64,000 nucleotides of DNA from the NCBI RefSeq assembly GCF_003634935.1, contig NZ_RBXO01000001.1, positions 744,001-808,000 on the forward strand, in the 5' to 3' direction. The translations under genes and the position numbers were made by a program. Origin of the DNA: Saccharothrix australiensis. Lineage in GTDB: Bacteria > Actinomycetota > Actinomycetes > Mycobacteriales > Pseudonocardiaceae. Of this stretch, positions 8,565-17,398 are shown piece after piece; the first letter of the stretch is position 1; the number at the start of each line of letters is the position of its first letter. The notes below the pieces were generated by a model. The model was not told the DNA's origin, ran no database searches, and saw only the letters and a list, made by a program, of their open reading frames with translations.

Positions 8565-9638
8565 CTACTCGTAGCGGCCGTAGTCGAACTCGGCTCCCAC
8601 CACGGAGTGCCCCAGATCGCTGCCCAACCGCGTCAGCAGGTCCACCAGCTCCAGCCCGGCCAGCCAGTCGCGCGGCAGCGCCGCCGTCCCGTGCAGCGCG
8701 CCCAGGATGTTGCCGGTGAGCGCGGCGGTCGCGTCACTGCCGCCGGAGTGGTTCGCCGCGGCGCGCAGGGCGTCCACGACCTCCGACCGGCGGGGGTACA
8801 CCAGCACGGTGTGCACGGCGATCGCCAGCGCCTCCGGACCGGTCCAGCCGCTGCCGAGCCGGTCCACCCGCACCGAGTCGAACCCGAGCGCCCGGTGCTC
8901 CTCGGCGAACACCAGGGCCCGGTTCAGCGAGTTCGCCGTGTACGGGTCGTCGCGCAGCACCCGCCCGATGACCTGCTCCACGGCCTCGCGCAGCGGTCGC
9001 CCGCGCACCGCCACCAAGTGGATGAGCAGCGCCAGCGCGCCGCCCGCCACCCAGCCGCCCGTCCCGCCGTGGGTGAGCGCGGCGAACCGGCAGCCCAGGT
9101 CGTAGGCGATGTCCGCGGTCGGCGCGAACCCCGCCGGTGCGGTCCTCGTCACACCGTTGCACCCGGAGGACTCGTTGTGCGGCTCCTCCGGGGTCGGCGC
9201 GGTGTCGGCCGCGAGCGCGCGCAGGCAGGTGAGGCCCGGCGACCGGCTGGAGTACAGCCGCTCGTCGCCGACCAGCCCCGTCGCGCCCGGCTCCGGCGCC
9301 GCGACCTGCTGGGTCGTCAGCCAGCGGCGGTAGCTCTGCCACACCATGTCGACCGGTTCCCACTCGCCGGTGTTCCGGCCGCGCACCCACGCCCGCAGGT
9401 AGCCCTCGGCGGTGAACAGGGTCAGCTGGGTGTCGTCGGTGACCAGAGCGGGACGCGGTGGTTCCAGAACACCCTCCGGCCCGTGGTCTCGTTGGATATC
9501 CGTCCACCCGAGGTACTGGATGGGCGCGCCAAGGGCATCGCCCAGGGCGCCGCCCAACAGGCAGGCGGCGCCGCGGTCGACCACGCTCTTCGGCTCGCGC
9601 GGCACTTGCCCTCCTGCACTGCGTCGTCCGGGGTCCAA
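8565..9638 (-). CDS. ADP-ribosylglycohydrolase family protein
   Basis: 357 residues. Metal-binding motifs of the DraG/ADP-ribosylglycohydrolase fold are present: GDALGAP at 33-39, TDDTQ at 67-71 and HSGGSDATA near 297, where the last Asp residues coordinate the second Mg/Mn ion. Members remove ADP-ribose from proteins or small molecules. There are no membrane segments and the length is normal for the family. It is divergent from the SARP-type regulator with a 150-bp shared upstream region, and nothing nearby indicates its substrate. There is no ADP-ribosyltransferase beside it. Confidence 0.88.
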   Translation of the reverse strand: MDPGRRSAGGQVPREPKSVVDRGAACLLGGALGDALGAPIQYLGWTDIQRDHGPEGVLEPPRPALVTDDTQLTLFTAEGYLRAWVRGRNTGEWEPVDMVWQSYRRWLTTQQVAAPEPGATGLVGDERLYSSRSPGLTCLRALAADTAPTPEEPHNESSGCNGVTRTAPAGFAPTADIAYDLGCRFAALTHGGTGGWVAGGALALLIHLVAVRGRPLREAVEQVIGRVLRDDPYTANSLNRALVFAEEHRALGFDSVRVDRLGSGWTGPEALAIAVHTVLVYPRRSEVVDALRAAANHSGGSDATAALTGNILGALHGTAALPRDWLAGLELVDLLTRLGSDLGHSVVGAEFDYGRYE

Positions 9639-9788
9639 AACCCTAGCCGTCGCGAGGTCGTCCGGTCATGGGAGCACGAATAGTTGAGCAAACAACATCT
9701 ACTCACAGGTATCCACCGGGGCCGCCGGCGCACCTCACCTGTGACCGAGCCGAACTGACCGGAGCACGTACCGAGGCGGGGGAGGGGC

Positions 9789-12602
9789 ATGGTCGACCGG
9801 AGCAGGAGCGGGCTGGAGTTCGGCGTCCTCGGGCCGTTGCAGGTGCTCGCCGACGGCCGACGGCTCGTCATCGGGCGCCGGGGGATGCGCGGCCTGCTCG
9901 CGATGCTGGTCCTGGAGGCGAACCGGGTCGTCCCGATCGACGAGATCGTGGACAGCCTGTGGGCGGACGACCCGCCCGCCACGGCCCGGACCATCGTGCA
10001 CGGCTACGTCTCGCGGCTGCGGCGGATGCTGGAGCAGGCCGACCCGGCGGGCTCGGCGCGCATCCTCACCACGCCGCCGGGCTACCAGCTGGCGGTCGAC
10101 CCGTGGCGGCTGGACTTCCACCGCGCGCGCCAGCTCGTGTCGTCGGCCAGGGGCAAGCCCGCGCCGATCCGGGCGCAGCTCCTGCGCGAGTCGCTGGGGC
10201 TGTGGCGCGGCCAGGTGCTGGCCGACGTGCCCGGCGCGCCGATCACCACCGACCTGGAGGAGCTGCGGCTCGCCGCGCTGGAGGAGCGCGTCGAGGCGGA
10301 GCTGGAGCTGGGGCGGCACCTGGAGCTGGTGGGCGAGCTGCGGCAGCTCGTGGGCGAGTACCCGTTCCGCGAGCGGCTGGTGGGCCACATGATGCGCGCC
10401 CTGTACCGGTCGGGGCAGCGGGCCGACGCGCTGGACGCGTACCAGCGGTTCCACCGGCGCGTCGTGGACGAGCTGGGCATCGACCCCGGGCCCGAGCTGC
10501 GGGTGCTGCACGAGCAGGTGCTGCGCGACGACCCGGCGCTCAGCTCGCCCGGCCTGGTCGAGCAGGTCGCGTCGGTGCCGCCCCGGCCGGGCGTGGTGGT
10601 GCCCGCGCAGCTGCCCGCGGCGGCCAGCGGCTTCATCGGGCGGGACGAGGAACTGGCCTGGCTGGACCGACTGTGCGACGCCCGCGACCTGAACACGACC
10701 ACCATCGCCGTGGTCAACGGCGCGCCGGGGATCGGCAAGAGCGAGCTGGTGGTGACCTGGGGGCACCGCCGGGCCGAGCAGTTCCCCGACGGGCTGCTGT
10801 TCGCCTCGCTCAACGGGTTCGCGCCCGACCGCGAACCCGTCGAACCCGCCGAGGTGCTGGCGCGGTTCCTGCTGGCGCTGGGCGTGCCGTCCGACGGCGT
10901 GCCGCGCGACCTGGACGACCGGGTCGGCCTGTACCGGTCGGTGCTGGCCAAGCGGCGGGTGCTGGTGGTGCTGGACGACGCGCTCGGCCCGGAGCAGGTG
11001 CGGCTGCTGCTGCCGCCCGGCGCGGGCTCGGTGGTGCTGGTGACCTCCCGGCGGCGGCTGGAGTCGCTGGTGGTCAGCAACGGCGCGCGGATGCTGACGC
11101 TGGACGCGCTGCGGGACGACGAGTCCGTCCGCCTGGTCGACGAGGTGGTCGGCAAGCCCCTGTCCGAGCAGGAACCCGTGGCCACGCGGATGCTGGTCGA
11201 GCTGTGCGGCAACCTGCCGCTGGCGCTGCGGATCGCGGCGGCGAAGCTGGTCTTCAGTCCCGAGTGGACGGTCGAGGCGCTGGTGGCGCAGCTGTCGGAC
11301 GACGACGCGCGGCTGCGCACCCTGGACCTCGCCGACACCGGGGTCGGCGTGGCGCGGGCGCTCGCGGTGTCCTACCGCAACCTGCCGCCGGAACTGGGCG
11401 AGACCTTCCGGGCGGCCGGCCTGGTGCCGGGCCGGTGGGTGAGCCCGCACGCCATCGCCGCGCTCTGCCGGACCGACCTGGGCACCGCCGCGAGCCGATT
11501 AGCCGACCTCGCGGACGCACACCTGCTGGTGGAGCAGTGGCGTGGCGGGTTCGTGCTGCACGACCTGGTCCGCCTGTACGCCCGCGAGGTGCTGGGTGAC
11601 GAGCACCCCGACCGCCGGACCGCCGCGCTGCGCAGGCTGATGGACCACTACCTGGCGGCGTGCGACCACGCGCGCAGGCTCATCCGCCCGGCGTCCGACG
11701 GGCTGGACTTCGCGGGCGGCGAACCGACCGCGCCGCGCCCGGCCACGGCCGGCCAGGCGCTGTCGTGGTTCGACAAGGAGTGGCCCAACCTCATCGCGCT
11801 CGTGCACGCGGGCGCGGAAGTCGGGCTGCACCAACAGGTCTGGCAGCTCGTGCGGCTCGTGCACAGCTACTGCGTGGCCAGGCTGGTCAGCCGGGAGTGG
11901 CACGCGATCGCCGAGTTCGGCCTCGCGTCGGCCCAGGTCGCCGACGACCGGCTCGGCGAGATGCTGGTGCTGCACGCCCGGCACGCCATCAACATGCGCA
12001 CCGGCGCGCTGCGCGGCACGCTGGCGGAAGCCCGGCGCGCGCACCGGATCGCGGAGGAGCTGGGCGAGCCGCGCTACCTCGTGATGACGCTGGACCAGCT
12101 CGCGACCACCCTGTCCGCCGAGGGGCACTACGAGGAGGCGCTCGGCTACTACCGCGAGGCCGTGGAGATGGCCCGGCGCGACGGCGACCCGCACGGCGAG
12201 GCGACCGTGCTGAACAACATCGCGCAGGTCGAACAACGCCTCGGCCAGCTCGAAACGGCCGTGCAGCACCAGTTCCAGGCGATGAAGATCCACCACGACA
12301 ACGGTCACGAGCGGGCCTACGTGGTGGCGATGGGCAACCTGGCCGAGCTGTACGCGGAACTCGGCCTGCTCGCGGAGGCCGAGGAGAACGCGCGGCAGGG
12401 CGTGGAACTGGCCCGCGGCGGTTCGATGCTGTTCGAGGAGGCGTTCGGGCGGCAGGTGCTGGGGACGGTGCTCGCCAAACGAGGCGAAACCGTTGCCGCG
12501 CAAGCGGAGCTGGCTGAGTCCTTGCGGCTGTTCGAGCGCCTCGGGTCGCCGCAGGCGATGGTGGTCCGAACGGTCCTGGCCGCCTTGACCACCGAGGTTT
12601 AG
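9789..12602 (+). CDS. AfsR/SARP-type regulator: BTAD, NB-ARC and TPR
   Basis: 937 residues. An OmpR-like winged helix occupies residues 10-95, a bacterial transcriptional activation domain runs to about 250, then comes an NB-ARC/STAND ATPase with Walker A GAPGIGKSE near 311-319 and a Walker B of the VLVVLDDA type. A long TPR array makes up the C-terminal 300 residues (AEGHYEEALGYYREAVEMAR and repeats). The three-part layout is that of AfsR, a pleiotropic activator of secondary metabolism that recruits RNA polymerase at tandem direct repeats. No biosynthetic cluster lies beside it, so its targets are elsewhere. A GGAGGGG stretch sits directly before the ATG. Confidence 0.92.
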   Translation: MVDRSRSGLEFGVLGPLQVLADGRRLVIGRRGMRGLLAMLVLEANRVVPIDEIVDSLWADDPPATARTIVHGYVSRLRRMLEQADPAGSARILTTPPGYQLAVDPWRLDFHRARQLVSSARGKPAPIRAQLLRESLGLWRGQVLADVPGAPITTDLEELRLAALEERVEAELELGRHLELVGELRQLVGEYPFRERLVGHMMRALYRSGQRADALDAYQRFHRRVVDELGIDPGPELRVLHEQVLRDDPALSSPGLVEQVASVPPRPGVVVPAQLPAAASGFIGRDEELAWLDRLCDARDLNTTTIAVVNGAPGIGKSELVVTWGHRRAEQFPDGLLFASLNGFAPDREPVEPAEVLARFLLALGVPSDGVPRDLDDRVGLYRSVLAKRRVLVVLDDALGPEQVRLLLPPGAGSVVLVTSRRRLESLVVSNGARMLTLDALRDDESVRLVDEVVGKPLSEQEPVATRMLVELCGNLPLALRIAAAKLVFSPEWTVEALVAQLSDDDARLRTLDLADTGVGVARALAVSYRNLPPELGETFRAAGLVPGRWVSPHAIAALCRTDLGTAASRLADLADAHLLVEQWRGGFVLHDLVRLYAREVLGDEHPDRRTAALRRLMDHYLAACDHARRLIRPASDGLDFAGGEPTAPRPATAGQALSWFDKEWPNLIALVHAGAEVGLHQQVWQLVRLVHSYCVARLVSREWHAIAEFGLASAQVADDRLGEMLVLHARHAINMRTGALRGTLAEARRAHRIAEELGEPRYLVMTLDQLATTLSAEGHYEEALGYYREAVEMARRDGDPHGEATVLNNIAQVEQRLGQLETAVQHQFQAMKIHHDNGHERAYVVAMGNLAELYAELGLLAEAEENARQGVELARGGSMLFEEAFGRQVLGTVLAKRGETVAAQAELAESLRLFERLGSPQAMVVRTVLAALTTEV

Positions 12603-12729
12603 CGAATGTTTAGCACACAACTATGGATCCGTGGGAACTTGGACGCACGCGCTGATCAACGCTGAGGCGGATCGGCGCGTCGGGTGGCTCTTGGAGGGGG
12701 ACGCCAGGGGGGAAGCCACCCGGGCACCG

Positions 12730-12763
12730 GCCGGCCGGCATTCGGGGGAGAGTGCCGGCCGGC
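12730..12763 (+). terminator. Terminator-like hairpin downstream of the SARP gene
   Basis: Perfect 11-bp GC stem (12730-12740 with 12753-12763) around a 12-base loop, 128 bp after the regulator stop. It is immediately followed by the left block of the repeat element. Confidence 0.55.
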
Positions 12764-12910
12764 TGTGTTCGATTGCCGCTGTGTTCAATGGCCGCTGCTT
12801 CGCAGACGGCGGGCGAGGCCGCCTGGAAGTCGGGCCATCGCGTCCGATTCCCGCCGATCGAAAAGCGTGATCGGCGGGAATCGGACGCGACACCCCGACG
12901 CGGCCTCGCG
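12761..12910 (+). repeat. Structured intergenic repeat, copy A
   Basis: Nested palindrome. An inner 21-bp perfect stem (12839-12859 with 12869-12889) has a nine-base loop. An outer 10-bp perfect stem GCGAGGCCGC/GCGGCCTCGC (12813-12822 with 12900-12909) encloses it. The left boundary block is GGCTGTGTTCGATTGCC (12761-12777), followed by a small variable hairpin. Copy B is the same element in the opposite orientation, with compensating base changes in the inner stem. Confidence 0.85.
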
Positions 12911-13009
12911 GTGCGGGTCACCACTGGCCCGACCCGACCCCGACTCGGCCTCTGGCTGCCAGGACCGGCCGCGACCAGGTCGAACCGCCACCGTGACCGT
13001 CCCCGCGCC

Positions 13010-13142
13010 GCGAGGCCGCGTCGGCCTGTCGCGCCTGATTTCCCGCCGATCCCGCTTTTGGATCGGCGGGAAATCAGGCGCGATGGGCCGACTTCCAGGC
13101 GGCCTCGCCTGCCTCGGCGGAGCCGAGGCCATCGAACACAAG
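13010..13142 (-). repeat. Structured intergenic repeat, copy B (inverted)
   Basis: Inner 23-bp perfect stem (13030-13052 with 13060-13082), seven-base loop, and outer 10-bp stem (13010-13019 with 13099-13108) identical to copy A. The left boundary block (TTGTGTTCGATGGCC on the minus strand) lies at 13128-13142. The right half overlaps the 3' end of the SGNH hydrolase gene and supplies its last codons and stop. Confidence 0.85.
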
Positions 13143-13889
13143 CAACTCCGGGCGTTTGGGGGCCAGGCCGTCGCCCATCGACTCGCCGCGCAGTTGGCGG
13201 CCGATCCACGGCACCACGTGTTCGCGCGCCCACTTCAGGTCGTGGCGGCGCTGGGTCATCCAGTCCTCGTTGTCCAGCGGCGGCCACGGCGTGCTCCAGT
13301 CGTCCTCCGGCTTGAAGCCCAGGACCTCCGCCGCGCGCAGCGCCACCCGCCGGTGGCCCTCGGGCGACAGGTGCAGCCGGTCCTCGCTCCACGCCCGGCG
13401 GTCGTGCAGCACGGACATCGACCACAGGTCGACCACCCGGCAGTGGTAGCGCTCCGCGACCGACCACAGGTGGCTGTTGTAAATCGCGATCTTGCCGCGC
13501 AGCGAGCGCAGGAACGGCGTGTGCTTCGGGTCGAAGCCCGTGAAGATCAGGACCTCGCTGCCCGCCGCGCGCAGGTCCGCCACCGCGATCTCGTACACCT
13601 CGGCCAGCGCGTCCGGGTCCGAGCCGGGCACCAGGAGGTCGTTGCCGCCGCCGCAGAACGTCACCAGCTGGGGCTTGAGGCCCACCGCCAGCGGTATCTG
13701 CTCGTCGACGATCTCCTGGAGCATCTTGCCCCGGATCGCGAAGTTCGCGTACCGGAGGCCGGGCTGGTGGGTCGAGATCATCCCCGCCAGCCGGTCCGCC
13801 CACCCCAGGTAGGTCCCGTTCGGGCCGGGGTCGTCCATGCCCTCGGTGAAGCTGTCCCCCAACGCGACGAAACTGGTCAACTCGTCCAT
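13074..13889 (-). CDS. SGNH/GDSL-family hydrolase
   Basis: 271 residues from ATG 13889, preceded by GAGAGGGA. Block I GDSFTEG has the nucleophile Ser13; the oxyanion Gly and Asn blocks (NFAIRGK, CGGGND) and block V DRLHLSPEGH with the catalytic Asp/His are all present, so it should be an active esterase or lipase. There is no signal peptide, so it is probably cytoplasmic. The last 20 or so residues (from VFDGLGSAEAGEAAWKS onward) and the stop are encoded by repeat copy B, so the original C-terminus seems to have been replaced. The substrate is unknown. Confidence 0.9.
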   Translation of the reverse strand: MDELTSFVALGDSFTEGMDDPGPNGTYLGWADRLAGMISTHQPGLRYANFAIRGKMLQEIVDEQIPLAVGLKPQLVTFCGGGNDLLVPGSDPDALAEVYEIAVADLRAAGSEVLIFTGFDPKHTPFLRSLRGKIAIYNSHLWSVAERYHCRVVDLWSMSVLHDRRAWSEDRLHLSPEGHRRVALRAAEVLGFKPEDDWSTPWPPLDNEDWMTQRRHDLKWAREHVVPWIGRQLRGESMGDGLAPKRPELLVFDGLGSAEAGEAAWKSAHRA

Positions 13890-14250
13890 CCCGCGTCCCT
13901 CTCCTCGCTCGCGGCACCCCCGTGACCGCGCAAGACAGGATGCCCCCCGAGGCCGACCCGGCGCCACCGCCCCGTGGGAACGGTGTTACCGAAGAGACAC
14001 CCGATGGTGGGATGTCTGTCGGGTTTGGGCGTTTCGTCGCCCGTCGGCCGGCCGGTGTCGGGGGTGCGCGTGACCGCGAGGTGGATCAACGCGAGGAGAG
14101 GCCCCGCGACGACGTCGGGCGCATGACGTCGTCGCGGGGGTGGGCCCGCTGTCCGGTGGAGCCGCCGCCGACCATCCCCCGGACAGCGGGGGTCGTGGGC
14201 CGGTGCGCGAGGAGGGCCGCCGCCGAAACCTCCCCGCGCACCGGGGTCCG
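13890..14250. other. Gene-free region between the SGNH hydrolase and the GH4 operon
   Basis: About 360 bp. The part next to the hydrolase must hold its promoter; the part next to the kinase gene holds three consecutive hairpins. No coding frame has a ribosome site or family resemblance. Confidence 0.6.
14102..14243 (-). terminator. Three consecutive hairpins at the end of the GH4 operon
   Basis: In order from the kinase stop: an interrupted stem 14201-14209 with 14235-14243 plus an inner GGAGG/CCTCC pair; a perfect 12-bp stem 14145-14156 with 14179-14190; and a perfect 15-bp stem 14102-14116 with 14125-14139 and an eight-base loop. All lie within 150 bp of the operon's last stop and probably form a composite terminator or 3' protective structure. 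Confidence 0.75.
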
Positions 14251-15255
14251 TCAGTCCCCCGCCGCCACGGCCGGCGGGACGGGGGTCTCGTACGCGGTGC
14301 GCAGGCGCACCTCCGCCTCCGGCGGCGCGCCGAGCGCGTCCAGGCCGAGCAGGGCCGCGCCCACCACCGGCGGCACGTCCACCACGCGCACCCGCGCCAG
14401 CGGGGCCAGGTCGCGCAGCCGGTCCCGCACCGCGCCGACCACCACGTCGCGCGTGCCGGTCACCACGCCGCCGCCGAGCACGACGTCCACCTGCTCGTCC
14501 AGCAGCGCCAGGCGGCTCAGCGACACCGACGCGAGCAGCGTGATCTCCTCGACCAGTCGGTCGACCACCGCGCGGGCCACCGCGTCGCCGCCCGCCGCGA
14601 CCTCGAACAGCAGCGGGCACAGCGCGTGCGGGTCGAACTCGACCTGCTCGAAGTGCAGCCGCTCGACCGCCTCGGCCATCGTTCGCGTGCCGTAGTGGGA
14701 GAGCAGCGCGGGCAGCAGCCCGGTGGGCGCGCCCCGCCCGTCCTCCGCCCGCACGGCCAGCCACAGCGCCTCGCTGCCGATGTGCCCGCCGCCACCCCAG
14801 TCGCCGGAGATCCGGCCCAGCGCCGGGAACCGGTGCGTGCGGCCGTCCCGCGCCACGGCGATGCAGTTGATGCCCGCGCCGCACACCACGGCCACGCCGA
14901 TCCCGTCGGACGTGCCCGCGCGCAGCAGGGCGAACGTGTCGTTGCCGACGACGGTGGACGCGGACCAGCCGCGCCGCTCGATCGCGGCGCGCAGGTCCTG
15001 CTCCTCCTTCGGCAGGTCCGCGCCCGCGAGGTAGGCGGCGGTGTGCGCGGCGATCGGCTCGTCGGCGGGCAGCCCGGCCCGGTCGGCCGCCTCGCGCGCC
15101 AGCCCCTCGAACACCTCCAGGCTGCGCGCCAGGCCGACGTTCTGCGGCGACGCGCCGGGTCCACGCACCTGCGCGAGCACCCGCCCCGCCACGTCCACCA
15201 GCGCCACGGCCGTCTTGCTGTTCCCGCCGTCGATGGCGAGCACCCGGTCGGTCAT
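14251..15255 (-). CDS. BadF/BadG/BcrA/BcrD-type sugar kinase of the GH4 operon
   Basis: 334 residues. The ASKHA kinase fold is shown by phosphate-1 IDGGNSKTAVALVD near the N-terminus, the adenosine-contact GAGINC region, GRISGDWGGGGHIGSEA in the middle and VVLGGGVVTG near the end, the pattern of N-acetylglucosamine kinases. The ATG overlaps the GH4 stop by four bases (ATGA), so it is the last gene of the importer operon. In this setting it probably phosphorylates an imported amino sugar or disaccharide at O6, supplying the phosphate that the GH4 enzyme needs. The exact substrate is inference. Confidence 0.85.
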   Translation of the reverse strand: MTDRVLAIDGGNSKTAVALVDVAGRVLAQVRGPGASPQNVGLARSLEVFEGLAREAADRAGLPADEPIAAHTAAYLAGADLPKEEQDLRAAIERRGWSASTVVGNDTFALLRAGTSDGIGVAVVCGAGINCIAVARDGRTHRFPALGRISGDWGGGGHIGSEALWLAVRAEDGRGAPTGLLPALLSHYGTRTMAEAVERLHFEQVEFDPHALCPLLFEVAAGGDAVARAVVDRLVEEITLLASVSLSRLALLDEQVDVVLGGGVVTGTRDVVVGAVRDRLRDLAPLARVRVVDVPPVVGAALLGLDALGAPPEAEVRLRTAYETPVPPAVAAGD

Positions 15256-16529
15256 CGAGCCCCCTGGTCCTTCGCCCACGGCAGGAAGTCGCGGTTGCGC
15301 GCCACCAGCTCGTCGGCCAGCTTCTCGGCGATCGCGTGCTGCCCGACCAGCGGGTGCGCCAGCAGGGCGTCCGCGACCCGGTCCCGCCCGCCGCGCACGG
15401 CGGCGTCCAGCGCCAGGTGCTCGTACGCGGTGACGTGCGCGACCAGCCCCGAGATCGACGGCTCCAGGGGGTCGACCGGCAGCGGTCGCGCGCCCTGGTC
15501 GGTCACCACCGCGGGCACCTCGATGACGGCGTCCTCGGGCAGGAACGGCAGCGTGCGGCCGTTGCGGACGTTCACGACGTGCTGCTCCGCGCCCGCGCCG
15601 CCGGTCAGCGCGTGCACGAGCTGCACCGCCGCCTCGGAGTAGTACGCGCCGCCGCGCTGCGCGAGCTGCTCGGGCTTGGTGACGACGCCGACGTCGCCGT
15701 AGATGCCGAGCAGCTCCTTCTCCACGTTGGCCACGACTTCCGCGCGCGGCGGGTCGGTCTTCTGCTTCCGGACCACCTCGTCGTGGTCGTAGAAGTACTT
15801 CAGGTAGTACGACGGCACCATGCCCAGCCGCCGCATGAGGTCGCCCGGCACGCCGATGTGCTCGGCGAGCGCGTCGGCGTGGTGCGCCAGCAGCTCCGGG
15901 AGGCGGTCGACGCCGTCGACGAACACGCCGCGCTCCCACGTGAGGTGGTTGAGCCCGACGTGCGCGAGCCGCACCGACTCCGGCTCGACCCCGAGCAGCG
16001 CGGACGTCCAGCGCTGGAACGTGATCGCGACGTTGCACAGCCCGACCGCGCGGTGCCCGGCCTGGAGCAGCGCCCGCGTGACGATGCCGACCGGGTTGGT
16101 GAAGTTCACGATCCAGGTGTCGTCACCCGCGACCCGCCGCACGCGCTCGGCGATGTCCAGCACCACCGGCACCGTGCGCAGGGCCTTGGCCAACCCGCCC
16201 GCGCCGGTCGTCTCCTGCCCCACGCAGTCGCAGACCAGCGGGAACGTCTCGTCCTGCGCGCGGGCCCGCTGCCCGCCGACGCGGAGCTGGAGCAGGACGG
16301 CGGACGCGCCGTCGACGCCCTCCTCCAGGTTCGCGGTGGTGCGCACCACCGCGTGGTGGCCGGCGTGCCGCAGCAGCCGCTGCGAGAACGCGCCGACGAC
16401 GTTCACCCGTTCCTCGTCCGGGTCCACCAGCACGATCTCGTCCACCGCGAGACTGGTGCGCCGGCCCGCGATCCCGTCCACCAGCTCGGGCGTGTAGGTC
16501 GAGCCGCCACCGACAACGGTGAGCTTCAT
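15252..16529 (-). CDS. GH4 6-phospho-beta-glycosidase
   Basis: 425 residues, full family length. The N-terminal Rossmann motif VVGGGSTYTPELVDGI binds NAD. The metal-site cysteine and following histidine appear as LCNVAI and VGLNHLTW, and FTNPVGIVTRAL is also typical. GH4 enzymes cleave phosphorylated disaccharides by an NAD- and Mn-dependent oxidation-elimination mechanism. Relatives include CelF/ChbF, which act on cellobiose- and chitobiose-phosphate made by PTS importers. No PTS gene is seen here; an ABC importer and a kinase occupy the operon instead. It overlaps the permease gene upstream and the kinase gene downstream by four bases each. Confidence 0.92.
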   Translation of the reverse strand: MKLTVVGGGSTYTPELVDGIAGRRTSLAVDEIVLVDPDEERVNVVGAFSQRLLRHAGHHAVVRTTANLEEGVDGASAVLLQLRVGGQRARAQDETFPLVCDCVGQETTGAGGLAKALRTVPVVLDIAERVRRVAGDDTWIVNFTNPVGIVTRALLQAGHRAVGLCNVAITFQRWTSALLGVEPESVRLAHVGLNHLTWERGVFVDGVDRLPELLAHHADALAEHIGVPGDLMRRLGMVPSYYLKYFYDHDEVVRKQKTDPPRAEVVANVEKELLGIYGDVGVVTKPEQLAQRGGAYYSEAAVQLVHALTGGAGAEQHVVNVRNGRTLPFLPEDAVIEVPAVVTDQGARPLPVDPLEPSISGLVAHVTAYEHLALDAAVRGGRDRVADALLAHPLVGQHAIAEKLADELVARNRDFLPWAKDQGAR

Positions 16530-17398
16530 CCTTTGACTCCAGTGAATGTGATGCCCTTGACGAACGAGCGCTGGGCGAAGGCGAACAGCACGACGGCGGG
16601 GAGCATGGTGAGCAGCGTGACGGCCATCGCGAGGTTCCACTGCACGTGGTGCAGGCCCTTGAACGAGGACAGGGCCAGCGACAGCGTCCACTGGTCCGGC
16701 TTCTCGCCGGTGTAGAGCAGCGGGCCGAAGTAGTCGTTCCAGGTGAAGAGGAAGCAGAACAGCGCGGTGGCCGCGATGCCCGGCCGGGCCATCGGCACGA
16801 TGATCCGCACCAGGGCCTGGAACTCCGAGCAACCGTCCACCCGCGCCGCGTCCACGTAGGACTGCGGGATGGTGAGGATGAACTGGCGCAGCAGGAAGAT
16901 GCTGAACGCGTCGAACAGGAAGTACGGCGCGATCAGCGGCCACAGGGTCCCGGTCAGGCCGAGGCTGGACCACGAGTCGTACAGCGGCACGGCCACCACC
17001 TGCGGCGGCAGCATCATCGCGCCGACGACGAGCAGGAAGACCGCGTTACGGCCCCGCCACTTCAGCTTCGCCAGCGCGTACGCCGCCGGGATCGACGACA
17101 GCAGCATCCCGGCCGTCGCCAGCAGCGAGTACATCAGGCTGTTGCCGAGGTACTTCAGCAGCGGCGCCTTGTCGAAGACCTCCAGGAAGTTGCCCCAGTG
17201 CCACTCGCGCGGCCACAGGTCCTTGGTGAACGCCTGCGCGTCCGACATGACGGCGGTCAGGAACACGAACACGATGGGCAGCGCGAACATCAGCGCCAGC
17301 GCGAGGCCGAGGCTGTGCACGGCCACCCAGTCCAGGGCACCGCGCCAGTCGCGCGCCTTCGGCCGCGCCTGCGCGGGCGAGTCGAGCACGGCGGTCAT
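16526..17398 (-). CDS. Sugar ABC transporter permease, MalG type
   Basis: 290 residues with six predicted membrane helices. The cytoplasmic EAA loop is recognisable (SYVDAARVDGCSEFQALVRI), the site that contacts the ATPase. CUT1 family. Start ATG 17398 overlaps the stop of the other permease by four bases, and its own stop overlaps the GH4 start. No ATPase gene is in the operon, so a shared MsiK-like ATPase encoded elsewhere is expected, as is usual for actinobacterial CUT1 importers. Confidence 0.93.
   Translation of the reverse strand: MTAVLDSPAQARPKARDWRGALDWVAVHSLGLALALMFALPIVFVFLTAVMSDAQAFTKDLWPREWHWGNFLEVFDKAPLLKYLGNSLMYSLLATAGMLLSSIPAAYALAKLKWRGRNAVFLLVVGAMMLPPQVVAVPLYDSWSSLGLTGTLWPLIAPYFLFDAFSIFLLRQFILTIPQSYVDAARVDGCSEFQALVRIIVPMARPGIAATALFCFLFTWNDYFGPLLYTGEKPDQWTLSLALSSFKGLHHVQWNLAMAVTLLTMLPAVVLFAFAQRSFVKGITFTGVKG

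Larger units (their letters stand above)
12603..13073. other. Gene-free region rich in inverted repeats
   Basis: Between the SARP gene and the SGNH hydrolase gene. It holds a terminator-like hairpin (12730-12763), a full repeat copy (12761-12910), about 100 bp of unique spacer, and most of an inverted second copy (13010 onward). I see no convincing gene. A frame opening at GTG 12631 lacks a ribosome site and runs into the repeat. Confidence 0.7.

Noticed and set aside
12631..12870. 79-codon plus-strand frame after the SARP gene (MGTWTHALINAEADRR...)
   Set aside because: No ribosome site, and half of it lies within the terminator hairpin and repeat copy A.
12812..13109. CRISPR-like array
   Set aside because: Two inverted palindromic copies with no regular spacers or cas genes; better explained as dispersed repeats.
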